Positions 1 to 12,329 are shown, counted from the first letter of the stretch. The stretch: 64,000 nt of DNA from Perca fluviatilis (GCF_010015445.1 NC_053119.1:25327883-25391882), one strand, 5' to 3'. Numbers and translations are program-made. Notes: generated from the sequence alone by a model not told the origin.

Positions 1-9
1 CTTGACCAA

Positions 10-696
10 GTTATATAGCAGTTCAACATTTTGGGAAATATGCTTATTCACCTTCAGAGTAAGATGAGACGATTGATGCCACTCTCTTGTCTATATGGTA
101 AATCTGCTGAAAATGGTAGCTTCATACCATCACCAACTGATTAGCTTAACTTATCTTAAAGACGGGAAACAAAGGGAAACAGCTAGCCTGGCTTTAAAGT
201 GTATAATTAAAGTGAAAAAAAAAACGGCACGTTTTGATTTTACGAGGGTTATATGTTAGACTATGTTTTGGCTCTGAAGCAGTCACTTACTACTTCTTCC
301 CACTTCATCTGGAGACTTCAGACAGGGCTGCCCCCAACCAAGAAATAGTCCTGCCTAACCCTTTCGCATAACCGCATAATCACTCTTCAGTTATTGTGCA
401 GATTAAACACATGAATAGCATGCTAATTTGTGAGTTTTAGAGGAGCTGGTAGGCAGATTTTGTTAACATTGTTAACATGACACGCCATTTAGACAGAGCC
501 AGGCAAGCTGGTGCCCCCTTTTTCCAGTCTTTCTGCTAAGCTAAGCTAAGCTAAGCTAAGCTAAGCTAGGCTAAGCTAAGCAAACTGGTGGTAGTTTCAT
601 ATTTAACAAACAATCATGAGAGTGGTATCAATCTGCACATCTAAGTCTCAGCAAGAAAGCGAAAAGTCATATCTTCCAAAATGCTGAACCATTGCT
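10..696. mobile_element. Degenerate TTAA-type inverted-repeat element
   Basis: The first ~100 bases are the imperfect reverse complement of about 600-696; both arms carry a version of the motif TTCNACATTTTGGGAA followed by a segment ending in GGTATCAAT or its complement. A TTAA lies at 697-700, just outside the right arm. The same terminal sequence bounds the element at 27851-28900, so this is a second, older member of one family. It has no coding capacity. The left end is poorly preserved, so its exact start is approximate. Confidence 0.55.
533..582. repeat. TAAGC pentanucleotide tandem array
   Basis: About nine near-perfect units of TAAGC, with one C-to-G interruption near 569. It lies inside the inverted-repeat element and probably grew from a TAAGCTAAGC motif already present in that family, since the related copy near 28778 has only two units. 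Confidence 0.85.
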
Positions 697-1700
697 TTAA
701 CGTTCAGTTCACCGAAATTACAAAAAAACCCACATTTTCTCACTTCCCCCTAGTGGCATCTACCAATGCCAACAGTGCCAATTTAATTTGACCATTCTGC
801 TTTGCATAATCCTTGCCAAAACATCATTAAGTTAGACTTGTTCCTTGCCATAATTAAGTGAGAATTTATGTCAGAAAAAGTTCCCTGTGAAGAGAATGAC
901 AGGTTACAGTATATATCTGATGAATAAACTGTTTCCTCCTGACAAAATGGTGCTTATTTTATGCTGATGGATCTTGGAAAAATTGTTGTTTTTATAGCAA
1001 CTGTAAGTGCATGTATGTGCGAGTGTATAATTCCTTTTGCCTACTGGCCACAGCAGCTGTCTGGTATTTTGAGGTTGGAGTGATTTTGCTATCATGGAAC
1101 AGGGAAACTCCCAGGAGAGCTGTGCGGCCATTGCGGATCTGAATGTAGCCCGATCCCAAGCACTGACACTCCCAGTGGTCATCCTGTAGATTTGCTTTAA
1201 ATAAACTTCCCTCCGCTATGGAAACCACAAACCTAATAAAATATCCTCTCACTCTATTACCCACTTTAGTGAAATGGTATGAACACACACCGATATGTTG
1301 GTCAAACAGGAGTCTGAGATATGCACATTTGTTTTCAGCATTTTGCTCCTAACCTTGGAATGAACTCTTGAGTCTGATACGACATACTATTTTTTCCAAA
1401 CTCTTAATCAGAAGCCATGTTTTTCTTCTTGTAGCTATATTCTGTGGCAAGATTTCACTTTCCCCAATGTAATATCATTTTTTACGTGTGCTAACCTTGG
1501 TCTTTGTTTCCTACAGCACACTACCCAGTAGCCCTGACAACCTCCCTGAGGATTTTAGCTAAACACACTATAAGGAGAGTGTACAAGAACAGGACATCTT
1601 ACGATTCAGGTGGGTGGAGGATCCTAAACAGGAAGCCTTACATAGATAAAAAATGCATTAGTAGGGACGCCAAAACATGCACAAATAGACACAAACACAG

Positions 1701-1736
<36 letters not shown>

Positions 1737-2747
1737 AAACAGACATGTCCACAAAAGCAGGATTTGCATGTAAACACCTCTGCTCTGCTTGGAGAAAAGG
1801 AAACTATTTCAGATTGCTCAACAGAATATATATCATCAGCTGATAATGCACGATTATGAAACAAGCCGTGCTGAGAGTGACTCAGCTGACAACAACATAA
1901 GCAAGCAAATCTGCCAGGGAGATCTCTCTAATTCGCTGCAGCTTAATAACAAAGCTGTCCTCTGCCCAACCCTTTGCCACATTCACCAACGTTACAAATT
2001 GAAGGTATTATTTTACTGCCTAACCTTGCGATGATGAATCAGACAGAGGGCAGAGGTTTGGTTAGGAGTCTTGGAGACGGTGTAAGGTATTCACATTACC
2101 ACAGCCAGCGTGATTGACTCAAACGTGACTCATGTCTTCCTGCAGCAGTTCAAGTGGTCACCCGGGGTAAACTGGCAGGGGCGATCTCAATCTCAGGGAG
2201 AGCACACTTTAGCATTTAAAGAGAAGCTCTCACACAAAAGGGAACAAGTGCCAAGATTCAACACCCCTATTAGGACTCCAGCCGCCTCACTTTACCTCAA
2301 GGAATGTGTGGCCGCGTCCAACTTCTTTTATTTAAGAGCAGAAAAACAATCCCACTTTCATTTCACACAAAGAACAACTGGAGTATAAAGATCACAGAGC
2401 CCTTTTTTTTTTTAATGTGACACTACAATAACAAACCCACGCATGGCAATCCCTCCCCTTCTGTATTTCAGAACAAGAGTTGTAAAGTCAACGACTGCAC
2501 AAACTTGTCAGTGCTGGTTTACTTTGCAGCCTCTGTTAAAAAGCTGGATTTTACATCAATGTCTCTCTGTCTGTCTTTTTTTACAAGCCTTGCTGAGCGC
2601 TGTTGTGCTCTTAAAGGATAGAAGGGAAGAGAGGATGGAGAGAGTTGCTGATGCCGGCTTTTTGAGAACAAAGAACTTAAACCAAGAGGTTGTGCCAAAC
2701 ATAGAGAGAGGGAGAGAAAGAAGAGCAGTGAACTTAAAGTTTCTTAC
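697..2747. other. Presumed pamr1 first intron, no exon seen
   Basis: No exon is supported. Short open frames on both strands around 904-1290 show no recognisable domain. The expected second pamr1 exon (cysteine-rich, following the signal peptide) was not found on the minus strand, so it probably lies beyond the left edge. The stretch contains a CA microsatellite at 1702-1734 and otherwise looks like unique, AT-rich intronic sequence. Confidence 0.4.
1702..1734. repeat. (CA)n microsatellite
   Basis: Uninterrupted CA dinucleotide run of about 16 units. Open frames reading His-Thr or Cys-Val through it are repeat artefacts. Confidence 0.95.
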
Positions 2748-2901
2748 CGTAGGGCCAGGCTGTCACTTGAGGTAAGTAGATGAAGAGGGAGATGAAGAGG
2801 AACCAGCCCTCCTTGCAAGAGATAAAGGTGCTGGTCCAGGGGGTTGTGTGGGCGCCCCCATGGGTTTGTCCCAGTTGCAGTCCCCGTCCCGCAGACAGCA
2901 T
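2748..2901 (-). CDS. pamr1: Probable pamr1, coding exon 1 (signal peptide)
   Basis: On the minus strand an ATG (2899-2901) opens 51 codons plus one base and ends at a strong splice donor, G|GTAAGAAAC, at 2747. An in-frame TGA 36 bases upstream (2935-2937) fixes this as the first ATG. The peptide has a polar, Gly/Thr-rich start of ~30 residues, then a hydrophobic stretch (residues 33-44, WFLFISLFIYLP) and a VTA-like cleavage site, so it reads as a signal peptide. PAMR1 is a secreted protein with EGF, CUB, sushi and protease-like domains. Its human first coding exon is likewise just a signal peptide, probably also ending one base into a codon before the mature N-terminus. Identity rests on this structure and on position: in human, PAMR1 lies next to FJX1 on the opposite strand. 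No mature-protein sequence is visible, so another secreted gene is possible. Confidence 0.5.
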
Positions 2902-3603
2902 GCTGCAGTCTGGAACTCTGTTTACTTTCTGAACTCAGCTGACATCACCTTCTCTTGGCCCTTCAGTTCTTCCCTCCCCCCTCCCTCTGTCTCTCTCCCT
3001 TTCTTTTTCTCTCTAAAATTTCTCTCTCTCTCTCTCACTTCTTCTTGGCTTCAGATTACAGCCCAGCCTCGCAAGGAGTTTCACTTGCAGTGGTCTCCCA
3101 AAAACTCCCCTCGCTCCACTCAGAGGACGACGTCACTGCTCTTGAATGAATGCAGGCTCCACCGTTTTATGCTTAACTCATTATGGTGTCACAAACCACG
3201 CCCACACACACGCGCACGCACGCACGCATACACGAACACACACACACACACACACTGATGGAAAGAACATAACCAGTTTGTTCTAAACTATGTGCCTTCA
3301 GAACTGACAGTGATGTGGTAAAATAATTTACAGTATGTCTGCTTCACTGCTTATGTTTTCATGTCTGTGAAGTCTTGAGGTCAGTGTTATTCAAGTTTAC
3401 ACCTTGCTAAGCTTGAAAACAGCATGTGGTGGTCTCAGAAAGCAGTCTGTGTCAAACAATGACAGTCAGTCAGTATTTATTGTAAGATTAAAGGAACGTT
3501 ATTTAGCAAAATGCTCTTGTTTGATACCACTCTTAAACGGGAGAGAGGTATCAACCCTCTCGTCTAAAGTCCCTTTCACACATTCACTGCAAACCTGAAA
3601 TTA
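2902..3603 (-). promoter_or_regulatory. 5' flank of the probable pamr1 exon
   Basis: Upstream (in minus orientation) of the signal-peptide exon. It holds a CT-rich tract at about 2965-3050 and a CA/CGCA microsatellite at 3203-3255. No TATA box could be placed with confidence. Transcription start and 5'UTR are presumably here, but this is inferred from position only. Confidence 0.3.
3203..3255. repeat. CA/CGCA microsatellite
   Basis: Compound repeat: CACA, then CGCACGCACGCA, then CACACA to 3255. Confidence 0.9.
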
Positions 3604-3870
3604 TCCAGACATTACCCGATTGAGCTGTACAATCAGCCAAAGTCTGCATATTTATGCAGGGGCTGCATTTTTTCAAATACGCCGCACTTTCGCCGCATAA
3701 ATCGCCGGTTTCCACGCAAAATATGCGGGGCTTGCATGATTTCATAATCCCCGCATTTTCGTTGCAAAAAGGGCACATATATCTTAGCAGAAAGTTGAAA
3801 AATGTTGCGTTTACTTCACACAAGAGCAGCCATTTTCCCCTGTTGCCATGGGAACGTTATGAAGTGACGT
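3604..3870 (-). repeat. Partial copy of the 17714-18213 element
   Basis: This stretch matches, in opposite orientation, about 17935-18170. Shared blocks include CATGATTTCATAATCCCCGC, TTGCAACGAAAATGCGGGG (as complement) and CCATGGGAACGTTATG. The terminal CAGTCC inverted repeat found at 17714 is missing, so this is an internal or one-sided fragment. It directly abuts the GTCATGAC palindrome that follows. Confidence 0.7.
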
Positions 3871-3883
3871 AACCCCCTGTAAT

Positions 3884-4390
3884 CGTTTTTTGTCATGACA
3901 AGTTGACATTGTTTGGGTTGTCTTGATTATGACAAGTTGACATTAACCAGGATGACATTACCAGAGGATGTCTTTGTCATGACAAGTTGACATAATGTCA
4001 TCCTGTTGAATGTCAAGTTGTCTTAATAAGGACACTCCAAAGAAATTTAATGTCAAGTTGTCATGACAAAGACATCCTCTGGTAATGTCATCCTGGTTAA
4101 TGTCAACTTGTCATTACAAAGACATCCCAAACCAATTTAATGTCAACTTGTCATGACCAAGACAACTTCTGGTAATGTCACTTTGATTAATGTCAAGTTG
4201 TCATAATCAAGACAACCCAAACAATGTCAACTTGTCATGACAAAAAAACGAATGACACTTAATGACAGAAGTCATAAATGTTTATGACTTGTTTATTTAT
4301 CATTTATGACACATTCATGACAGTGTCATGTCATAGTTATGACAGTGTCATGTCACGATTATGTCGATACCTTCAAGTAAAGTGTTACCC
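3884..4390. mobile_element. GTCATGAC-rich palindromic repeat
   Basis: 3884-4250 is one long imperfect palindrome. The first ~60 bases (CGTTTTTTGTCATGACAAG and on) are the near-exact complement of the last 60, and the interior is built from alternating TGTCATGACAAGTTGACAT-like blocks in both directions. 4251-4390 continues with TGTCATGTCATAGTTATGAC-like repeats and ends in an AAGTAAAGTGTTACCC terminus, typical of a dispersed teleost DNA-transposon family. No matching opposite terminus is seen on the left, so the element is probably one-sided or was joined to the fragment at 3604-3870. Confidence 0.65.
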
Positions 4391-5446
4391 TCCAGGCTAT
4401 GTCCGGACCTGATTCATCTGACATTGTCCGGAGTTTGTATGTGAAAACAACTTAACTCTTGGCAAGAAAGGGATTATGTAAGCACATTTCCAAAAATCTC
4501 AAAACCATTCCTATAACAACTGTACAACAACATACACAAATACTATTTTAGACTATGGATTCCTGATGAGCCTTTTCTAATTACTTTCATCAGCTTGATG
4601 CATTATTAATGTTAATGTTATCCTGCAAATTAAATGGTGGAGAAAATACATTTAGACAGCAGTCCCGCTTCCAAAAATGAAGACTCGAGCAACAGAAAAG
4701 TAGCCAGTGTAAACACAGTTGCTCAAGATACTTTTTTTTTCTTCTTGTTTTCCTTTAACGGTTGTTATTTTGTATGATCTCCTGGGTGTGTTTTATTTCA
4801 GCTGGATACAGCACTGGAATTAATTCATTTGTTCTTCGCCCACTGGGACTCCAAGCTGCATGCAAGAGCTAGCAGGGAATACAGATCAAACGACTCAGAG
4901 CCGCAGAATCAAATATCTGTAGCAGTTCCCCAAAACAGCAGGAGTTAGACCATAGAAATAAGACATGAGCAGTGCATGTATGGGTTTGGTAGGGAAATTG
5001 CAAAACAGACCTAAATCAAGAAGGTTCATGAAGAAAATAGAGGAATGAAGACATGGGGATAGGGATACAGAGGGAGCAAAGAGGCAGGAAAAAATGTAAA
5101 TCAAGGAAGAGAGAGAGGGGAAAGGAAACACTGTCTGCCTCTCTGCACTGTCTATCCACCTTTCACCACCTCTCTACTGTTTGTCCAGATGCCTAACGAT
5201 TTATTATTTGAAACCCAAGGCGTTTTTTTAAGGTTAATGTGGACACTGGTTTCGTATTTTCAGAGAGGCTACATCTGCAGTCTACTCTGTTAGCACAATA
5301 GACTGTATACATCTGTGTACTGTGTAAAAAAGTATATTTTTAATTGAAAACTCTTACACTGTCACACTATTTGGTTTAAATATATAGTATATCACATTTT
5401 AGTCTAACGTTGTAGTGTACACAGCTAGCTGAGAAATTATTGAGCT
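4391..5446. other. Intergenic, no gene seen
   Basis: AT-rich sequence with a T-run near 4730. No open frame with recognisable protein features and no clear repeat boundaries. Confidence 0.4.
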
Positions 5447-6089
5447 CAGTTCCGACCAAAGATTTGAGACGAGTTGAAACCTGCAACTACTTTCAACGCA
5501 CCGGTCTGCAGCGTTCTAAAACCCGCCAGTTGACACCCATGCGACAAGACGAGGCGACGGTATGATCTCCATAGCAACGACTCTTCGTACTTTCGTTCTA
5601 ACTTCCGACTTCCAGGCTTTTTGAAGCTGGATATGTCATTTGTTGCGTCTAAATATGAATGTGGATAATGTAAGTGATAGTGAGATGCTTGCTACAGTTA
5701 CAGTACATTTCTATGATCTGTGACAAATTGGCAAAAAACACGTTTGATTTCTCTGATTCACGGCTTTGTCCTAGGAGCTCCCTCTCTTCAGTCCCTCTCT
5801 AGCTCGCCTGACCGTACGTGATTGCGGGTGCACGTTGAGCCTCCGTCTCTCATTGTATTTCTGTAGTTTGCAGCTGACTTTACAAGATGACTTTGCCATT
5901 GGCTGTTGAAACAGGTGACGTCCCTCACGTTCTTAAACCGGCAACTGGTGACTTGACCAGCTGAGTCGCAGGCGCCACCATCAGCTGGCTTTAGTCGAGC
6001 TGAGACGGGTCGGTTCAGACCGCTGCAACTTTTCCCTGCAACGCTCGAAAACGGTTTTGTCTCGTCTCGTGAATCTTTGGTCTGGACTG
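5447..6089. mobile_element. ~640-bp inverted-repeat DNA element (CAGT... ends)
   Basis: The left end CAGTTCCGACCAAAGATT is matched by the complement of the right end AATCTTTGGTCTGGACTG. The similarity continues inward through GAGACGAG and the GTTGAAACCTGCAAC / GTTGCAG blocks. No clear target duplication flanks it and no transposase is encoded, so it is a non-autonomous element of uncertain superfamily. Confidence 0.6.
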
Positions 6090-6177
6090 GGCTTTAGACT
6101 GGGCTTTTTTTTTTTTTTTTGTGGGATTATTTAAAAAATTAATTAATTCTCCTACATTCAGAGTTTATAGTAACTAT

Positions 6178-6556
6178 TAGGGGTGGGAATCACCAGAGGC
6201 CTCACGATACGATATCATCACGATACTTATGTCACGATACAATATTATTGCGATTTTAAACATATTGCAATATTCTGCGATATATTGCAATTTATTACCT
6301 TTTTTCCAACTTCAAATTTTTCCCAGTTTCAAATGATGTCCCCAAAGGAAAATTTTGTCAACATCGGTTTTATCTAAAGAGATACATTTCTCTGTCTGTT
6401 CATCTCACTTCAATTTTATTGCTGCAAAATGGGATCGTCAATCAGACAGACACATATATCATAAAAGATCGATACTTGGCGTCTGTGTATCGATACAGTA
6501 TTGCCACTAAAAAATATCGCGATACTATGCTGTATCGATATTTTCCCCCACCCCTA
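6178..6556. mobile_element. hAT-type non-autonomous element, 8-bp duplication GTAACTAT
   Basis: 379 bp bounded by TAGGGGTGGGAA and its complement. It is flanked by perfect 8-bp direct repeats GTAACTAT at 6170-6177 and 6557-6564. The 8-bp duplication and TAGGG end are characteristic of hAT elements. The interior is rich in CGATAC/TATCG motifs and is non-coding. The short open frames at 6183-6377 and 6419-6640 lie in it and are not genes. Confidence 0.85.
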
Positions 6557-6951
6557 GTAACTATGAGTATTGGAGGGGAATACAACTTCCAGGAAACGAG
6601 CCGTCAGGACATCCGTACGGTTGTGATGTCACAACTATAATATATTAGGTAGACAGCGTCACTAACAGTGCTGTCACAGTCATTTCCCGGCTGCAATGAC
6701 GGTGCAGAGACTCCAATAGCGCAGATGTGAAAGACCTGGAAACACTGGGCTTTTTCGGGACGGGGGCTTAAAGAGACAGGCACTAAAACAAAGCATTTCA
6801 GAGGTGAATTGGGGTATATTCAGACAGACAGTAAGAGAAAAGTATTTTTCTTTTTTTTTTCTTTTTTTACATTAAAACATATAAACATGTTCTAGTAGAA
6901 ACCAAAAATGCAAGCATGAATCTGAAAATTAGCACAATAAAGGACATTTAA

Positions 6952-7245
6952 AGGACAATTCCAGTGCAAAATGAACCTAGGGGTTACTAACATATGTGTA
7001 CCGAGTCAAACGTTCTCTGGGACATGTTTTCATGCTAATCGAATGGGTCTCTAGCTTTAAACAAGCTACCAAAAACTGGTGGTTAGCTGCTAACGCTACC
7101 TTTCTGGGCAGATGGTAAGTCGCTATTTTATACCACTAAAAGCTAGAGACACATTTGAATAGCATGAAAACATGTCCCAGGTAATGTTTGACTCGGTACA
7201 CATATGTTAATTACCCCTACGTTCATTTTGCGCCAGAATTGTCCT
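6952..7245. mobile_element. TTAA-flanked MITE with ~105-bp terminal inverted repeats
   Basis: 294 bp, ends AGGACAATTC / GAATTGTCCT, flanked by TTAA at 6948-6951 and 7246-7249. Each arm is about 105 bp and over 85 percent complementary (shared blocks: CATATGTGTACCGAGTCAAA, GGGACATGTTTTCATGCTA, GTCTCTAGCTTTTA). The two arms make up most of the element, leaving an ~80-bp centre. TTAA duplications point to a piggyBac- or Kolobok-type transposase acting in trans. Confidence 0.85.
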
Positions 7246-7249
7246 TTAA

Positions 7250-9311
7250 ATGGTCTATGTAGCTTATGAAGGGCTTTCACAGAAAACACACACAAAAAGC
7301 ATCCAATGTGATTCCGTCATTGACAGGAGCCAGAAGTTATGGCACCGATAATGTTAAAGTAGATAAGATATTGGAAAAGTTACTTTTGTGCATCTCTGAG
7401 GTCTCACAGTTATGTTATTCTACACTCTCTGATCCTACCAGGAGTAAAATAAATCTCAAGCTTTGCAGACAAATTCAAAGAGGGGTCAAGATACCAGGAT
7501 TCAAGATGACATTCTGTTGAAGTTCAAATTATGCTTATTAGCTGATGTGTAAGATTGACTGCTTTTTATTTTGCACTTTACAGAACACTGGTGATATTTG
7601 ATTGCACGTCTGGTCTGAAAGAGCTCTTATACCTTCAGTTTTTCTAAAAAAAATTCAAAATTAACAAAATTAGACACATGGTTTTCACTGGACATCGACA
7701 AAATAATGTCTGACAATGGATGCCGCATCACAAAACTCAATAATACACTGATGTGTAGTTCTATCATGTTATCATTAGCATCTGTTTGGCCCACTTGACT
7801 CTCGGAGACTATCATTTTGTCCACCTCACTAGACAACCAGAGCCCTGTTGATACCTTTATGCATCATTACTGTAATAGAGATATTTTCCTGAATGGAAAA
7901 ATTTTTCTCATGACCCACAGATCACGCTCATCCTGGGCTGCACTATAGAAGCATCTCAGCTGGCACCACAGTGACTTTGGCTGGTCAAAGAAAATGGCCA
8001 CCCTGCCCACAGCGCACAGTAAAATCTCATTACCAAGTACACGAAGGGAGTGGTGCACGGGGCTCAACAAATTACCTAGGAGCCATTACACTTAATGGCA
8101 TCCACTGTTAACTACACATTCCTTACAGAAGATTTTTCAGAGGATATTAAGTAAGCACAGTCCCAAAATGTCTAATCAGTTCATTATTAATGGCTTAAAC
8201 GTGTTTGTGTTAAAGGTCCCAGAGTTCACAAAATGAAGGTGTCTGACTATGGAGCCATGTGGTTTTACAATGAAGTAATCTAATCATGGCATCACATTCA
8301 TCCCGTTTCTATGGTTACACAGTGGACACAGTAAACATGAGCGCCTTTTTTTCTCCCAACAGTTAACGGTCTCACTCTATCATGTCACGACCTGCCGTCT
8401 CAATATGATGCGGTGGATGGAAACTAGGCTGTGTGCTTCACAGGTAAGACAGATGAAGCTGCAGCAGCTTTTTAGCAAAGCCGGCGACAACTGTTGCCAG
8501 GACCATAGTGGCACGACAAGGGGCGGGTTAGTAACTTAATAGTGCAGGACTGTGTCAAACTGGATGCCAAATATGCTCTCATTTATGTGCTGCACTCTGA
8601 AGAGAACATTCCACTTATGAAGACAACTTGTTTTTATGAACTCTCTTAAGGTTAACTATTCTGCACAGCCACTGTGTTTATGTATAATTAGCTGTCCCTA
8701 AAGAGGAGCAGGGCTGTGTCTGCCATTTTACCTCACTACTCTTTATCCATTATTACACATGTGCAGTTAAAAGAGAGGAAGGAACAAAAAGAGGTAAGAT
8801 AGATAGTGATAATGGCATAAGTGATGGGATAAGTTATAAATAGACTGGAAGAATATATATAGTACACATTTAAATGTTCTTAAGGATATGTGCCTGAACT
8901 TACTGACCCTGTTTATATGAAGCCTGTCCCCCTGCATGCTTATAATCCTCATTTTGACATTTCATATATGCCTAAAGGTAAATCCTGCTAGATGAAATAT
9001 ACAGTGCCTCAAGAGTTACATTTCACATCACTCCCGCTGCCCATCCGATTCCAGATACTTCAAAGCATTCTCAGTGCTTGAAACGCACACTATATATTCA
9101 AGAAATCTTGCCAGAAACATCTAACATATTTTTGGCTCACATATATGTACCCACTCTTCGATTTAAATCCCACTCCTGGCTTTGATTTACCTCAATCTTT
9201 AAATCAGATCGAGTTCATTTATACATTACTTTGCATGACGCTCTAAATCTGTCCTCCAGAGCCTCCACTCAGTAAAGCTATGCAGCTATAGTTGCCCTGG
9301 CTGGAAATGAC
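7250..9311. other. Intergenic, no gene seen
   Basis: Unique-looking AT-rich sequence. None of the short open frames here (for example 7627-7836 and 7867-8070 on the minus strand) shows domain features or splice structure. Confidence 0.4.
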
Positions 9312-9327
9312 AAAGACTTGGATTTCA

Positions 9328-9432
9328 TCGCAATGGTTGAGGGGAATGACTTTTTACTTAGCTCTAGAAAAGATAAGTTATACAACAAAAAATAAGCTTG
9401 ACAAGTTTTGGAAAATCTGGAGCATTTTCTAG
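9328..9432 (+). pseudogene. C-terminal remnant of an L1 ORF2 protein
   Basis: In the frame ending at the TAG of 9430-9432 the sequence reads about 34 residues. They include QWLRGM, LEKISYTTKNKL and DKFWKIWSIF, closely matching the pattern of the extreme C-terminus of fish L1 ORF2 (W-L, then LEKI-x-T, then KF-x-KIW-x-F). Everything upstream of this, including endonuclease and reverse transcriptase, was lost at insertion, so it is not functional. Confidence 0.7.
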
Positions 9433-9757
9433 TATGGATGTGGATGGTTGGAGTGATTACTAGCTGGACCAAGAGTGTTTTTTTATATATATATATATAT
9501 ATAAATAATATAACATTCTCTTAATGCCTGTAGTGTGCCATCTGTACTGTACGGTGTTGAGATAAACAACGGCAGTATGTTTTTCATGTAAGCATACTCC
9601 TATGGATGTACGGACTTATGACTGTGGATACTACAGCTACTACATTTGAGCCTTGGTCTTTTTTCTGTTTTCTGTTATGTGCCTTGTACTGTTTTTGTCT
9701 GTAAAATGTACAAAAATTTCAATAAATACATGGTTTAAAAAAAATTTATAAATAAAA
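9328..9757 (+). mobile_element. 5'-truncated L1-like LINE insertion
   Basis: Flanked by a perfect 16-bp direct repeat AAAGACTTGGATTTCA (9312-9327 and 9758-9773). It ends in an A-rich tail with AATAAA motifs directly before the right copy, which is the signature of target-primed LINE integration. The 5' end of the insert starts inside coding sequence (see 9328-9432). It continues with a ~325-bp 3' region that includes a TA run at 9485-9502. The exact duplication suggests a fairly recent insertion. Confidence 0.85.
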
Positions 9758-9773
9758 AAAGACTTGGATTTCA

Positions 9774-10737
9774 CATCCCATTACACCCTGTTAATCCCAC
9801 AGCAAAAGGTCCATCTGCAGGAGATTGCAACAGCAGGGAGCAACATTAAAGTAAAGATTAGTATAGCACCCTCAAGGGCATCTATAGATAGGATGCTAGA
9901 GATACGGTGCACAAACTGTATCTGAGCCTACGCACGTGCATGTGTGACCTGGTGAGCTCCACACCCATATGATATCCAGCATGAGGTATGAACTCTTCCA
10001 TGTACCTCCAGGAACATGCTATATAGTCGAGTCACTCTCTATTGCATTAAGTCACAGTTTGAACATAACGTAAACCTTCTGGCAATCTGTAATGAGGAAC
10101 TGTGCTTCGTCTGAATCACAACATAGCTGATCATTAGAAAAAAAATATATATATTTGGAAACAACTTATATTATAATAGGAAACAACTTCATCCAAATTA
10201 CAGCATATGCAAAATATCTGCAGCCCCTAGCTTTCTATGCACAGCCAAATGTAAAATAAGCCAGTATTTGCATACCTCAGCAAACACCATTACACACATA
10301 TGCCTTCTTTGAATGTTTAGTTGAGATTTTAAAGAAAACACAAGAGCTCTACCCTTAAAAAATGCATTGGAGACTCGGTTTCGACAAGGTCACCTTCTCT
10401 TTAAGTACTATGAGTGGGATTTGTCTCAGAATAGTCTCACGCCACCATCCAAACACCTCTCACGATCATAAATCATGTCTAGCCCATGCGAGTTTATAGG
10501 CAGACTGTATACTACAGCTGTGAGGTCTAAAACAGAGTCTTATGAGCACAGCTACAAAACTCTGAAAATGAAATTGTTGAAGGGGGGAGGAACAACTGTG
10601 GCTGGTAGCAGTAGCGCACTGGAAGCTCTTTGAGTAATTGCCGACCAAGCTCCCTACTTGGAAGATAGAGCCACACTGGCAAAAAAAATAAAATGTCACT
10701 CTTATAATGGAAACATCAAAAGGACATGGAAGGCGAC

Positions 10738-10773
<36 letters not shown>

Positions 10774-11980
10774 CATAGTGTGCAGGAGAAAGTAAAAGCC
10801 TTTCCATCTGCTCTGCGTTCTGACAGGAAGTGATGAGGTCTCATGAGACCTGCCTCTGCTTGTGTTTATTAGGCAATTGCATTTCCTTCCCTTGATCCGT
10901 GTTTATAATAGGCTGACCCTTGCTGTGTCATTGCTACTAAAGAATAGCCACGCAGGCAAAGAACCAGACAACTGTCTCACACGGGAGAGTTTGTTTTGGT
11001 GTGCCATGGCAACTAGGTTTTTGTTTTGGACTTCTTCTTTTTTTTTTATCCCCTTCCTGTCACCGTACGCAGTGGTGGAAATACTTTGGTCCGAGAGATA
11101 TATTGGAGAAAGAGAAAAAGGTTGAGCTGTGTTAGGTCAGTGTAAGAGAGCAGAATTGGAACCACTAAGCAACTTTAAAGTAGAAAAACAGCCACCCAAA
11201 GCCCATTAACAGAAACCCAACATTTTACAGCACATCTCACCAATGCGACGCTCCAATTCTCCTACTCCTGTCCAACTTTCTCTGTGTTTTTGTTATTCGT
11301 CTCTATTGGTTATAGCTCTTGAGCCGTCTCCAGACAGGAGCCAGTGATCTCAACATGTTCTCAGTGACAGATGTGGCATTTTGTGTGAGGAATGGAACAC
11401 GTTACAGAAGGACTTTAAAGTTTCACAGAACAGAGCTTTTAACGAGGCTTAAAGTGGTAAACAAACAGGAGAGGTATCATGCTCATTGTGCTCAGGGTGT
11501 GGATGTGGAGCTCCTCCCTTTGGATACTTGATCTGTTGTGTGTATTTATAGTCACATTAATTTGGGATTTAGTTTTATGGGAGGGGTTTGTTGCTCCGCA
11601 GCCATCAACATATAACAACAACATAACAGCGGATCCAGGGTGGCATCCTTTTCTGTCGTGCCACATATTAAGCCTGACCACGTAGCATGCATTAGTGCAA
11701 TTAAATTGGATATGATACATGGGGAAAAAATAAGTCAAACATTGAGCTCATGTGTACTGTATAAATAATATGGAAAGGAATGGAACTATATTGTTATATT
11801 GTAATTATGGAATTCAAATCACAAATGATGTCATTTATTAGAACACAAACCCTGCTATTGCTTGCAAAATCTGTTTTTTAACTGAGCTGGCACATTATGT
11901 AAATAAAATACTTCCATCAAATTCTCTGAGATAAACTCATGTACTGCATAACCATGGCTACAGAGAGTCTAACATATACT
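9774..11980. other. Intergenic, no gene seen
   Basis: Contains a (GA)n microsatellite at 10746-10773 and scattered A-runs. The 113-residue minus-strand frame at 10466-10807 is stretched by the GA repeat (Ser-Leu run) and has no other coding signal. Confidence 0.4.
10746..10773. repeat. (GA)n microsatellite
   Basis: Uninterrupted GA run of about 14 units. Confidence 0.95.
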
Positions 11981-12329
11981 CAGGGTTGGGTAGTAACGGA
12001 TTACATGTAATCTGGATTATGTAATCAGATTACAAAAATCAAGTAACTATAATCAGCCCAGATTACAATTAAAAAAATGCGTAATCAGATTACAGTTACA
12101 TGGTTGAGGATTACCTGATTACATTTTATCATGCACCAATGCAACTTTTTTATGGCAGCCTAACTTTGTTTTAATTTGACAAGCAGTTCATTCCTTTTTC
12201 CACTAGATGTCACTATCATCCAATTGCCTGTGTAGTTTCTTAACAAGAAAAAGGTTCAAATCACGATCAAGATGGAGGAGCCATCGACGTCGGAAAGACA
12301 GACCCGTTTCAGTTGGGAAAAATGTGTTT

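Noticed and set aside
904..1288. Overlapping minus-strand frames with HWECQCLGSG, suggestive of a cysteine-rich extracellular domain and a possible pamr1 exon
   Set aside because: Does not fit known PAMR1 domain order, and no splice sites in the right phase were found around it.
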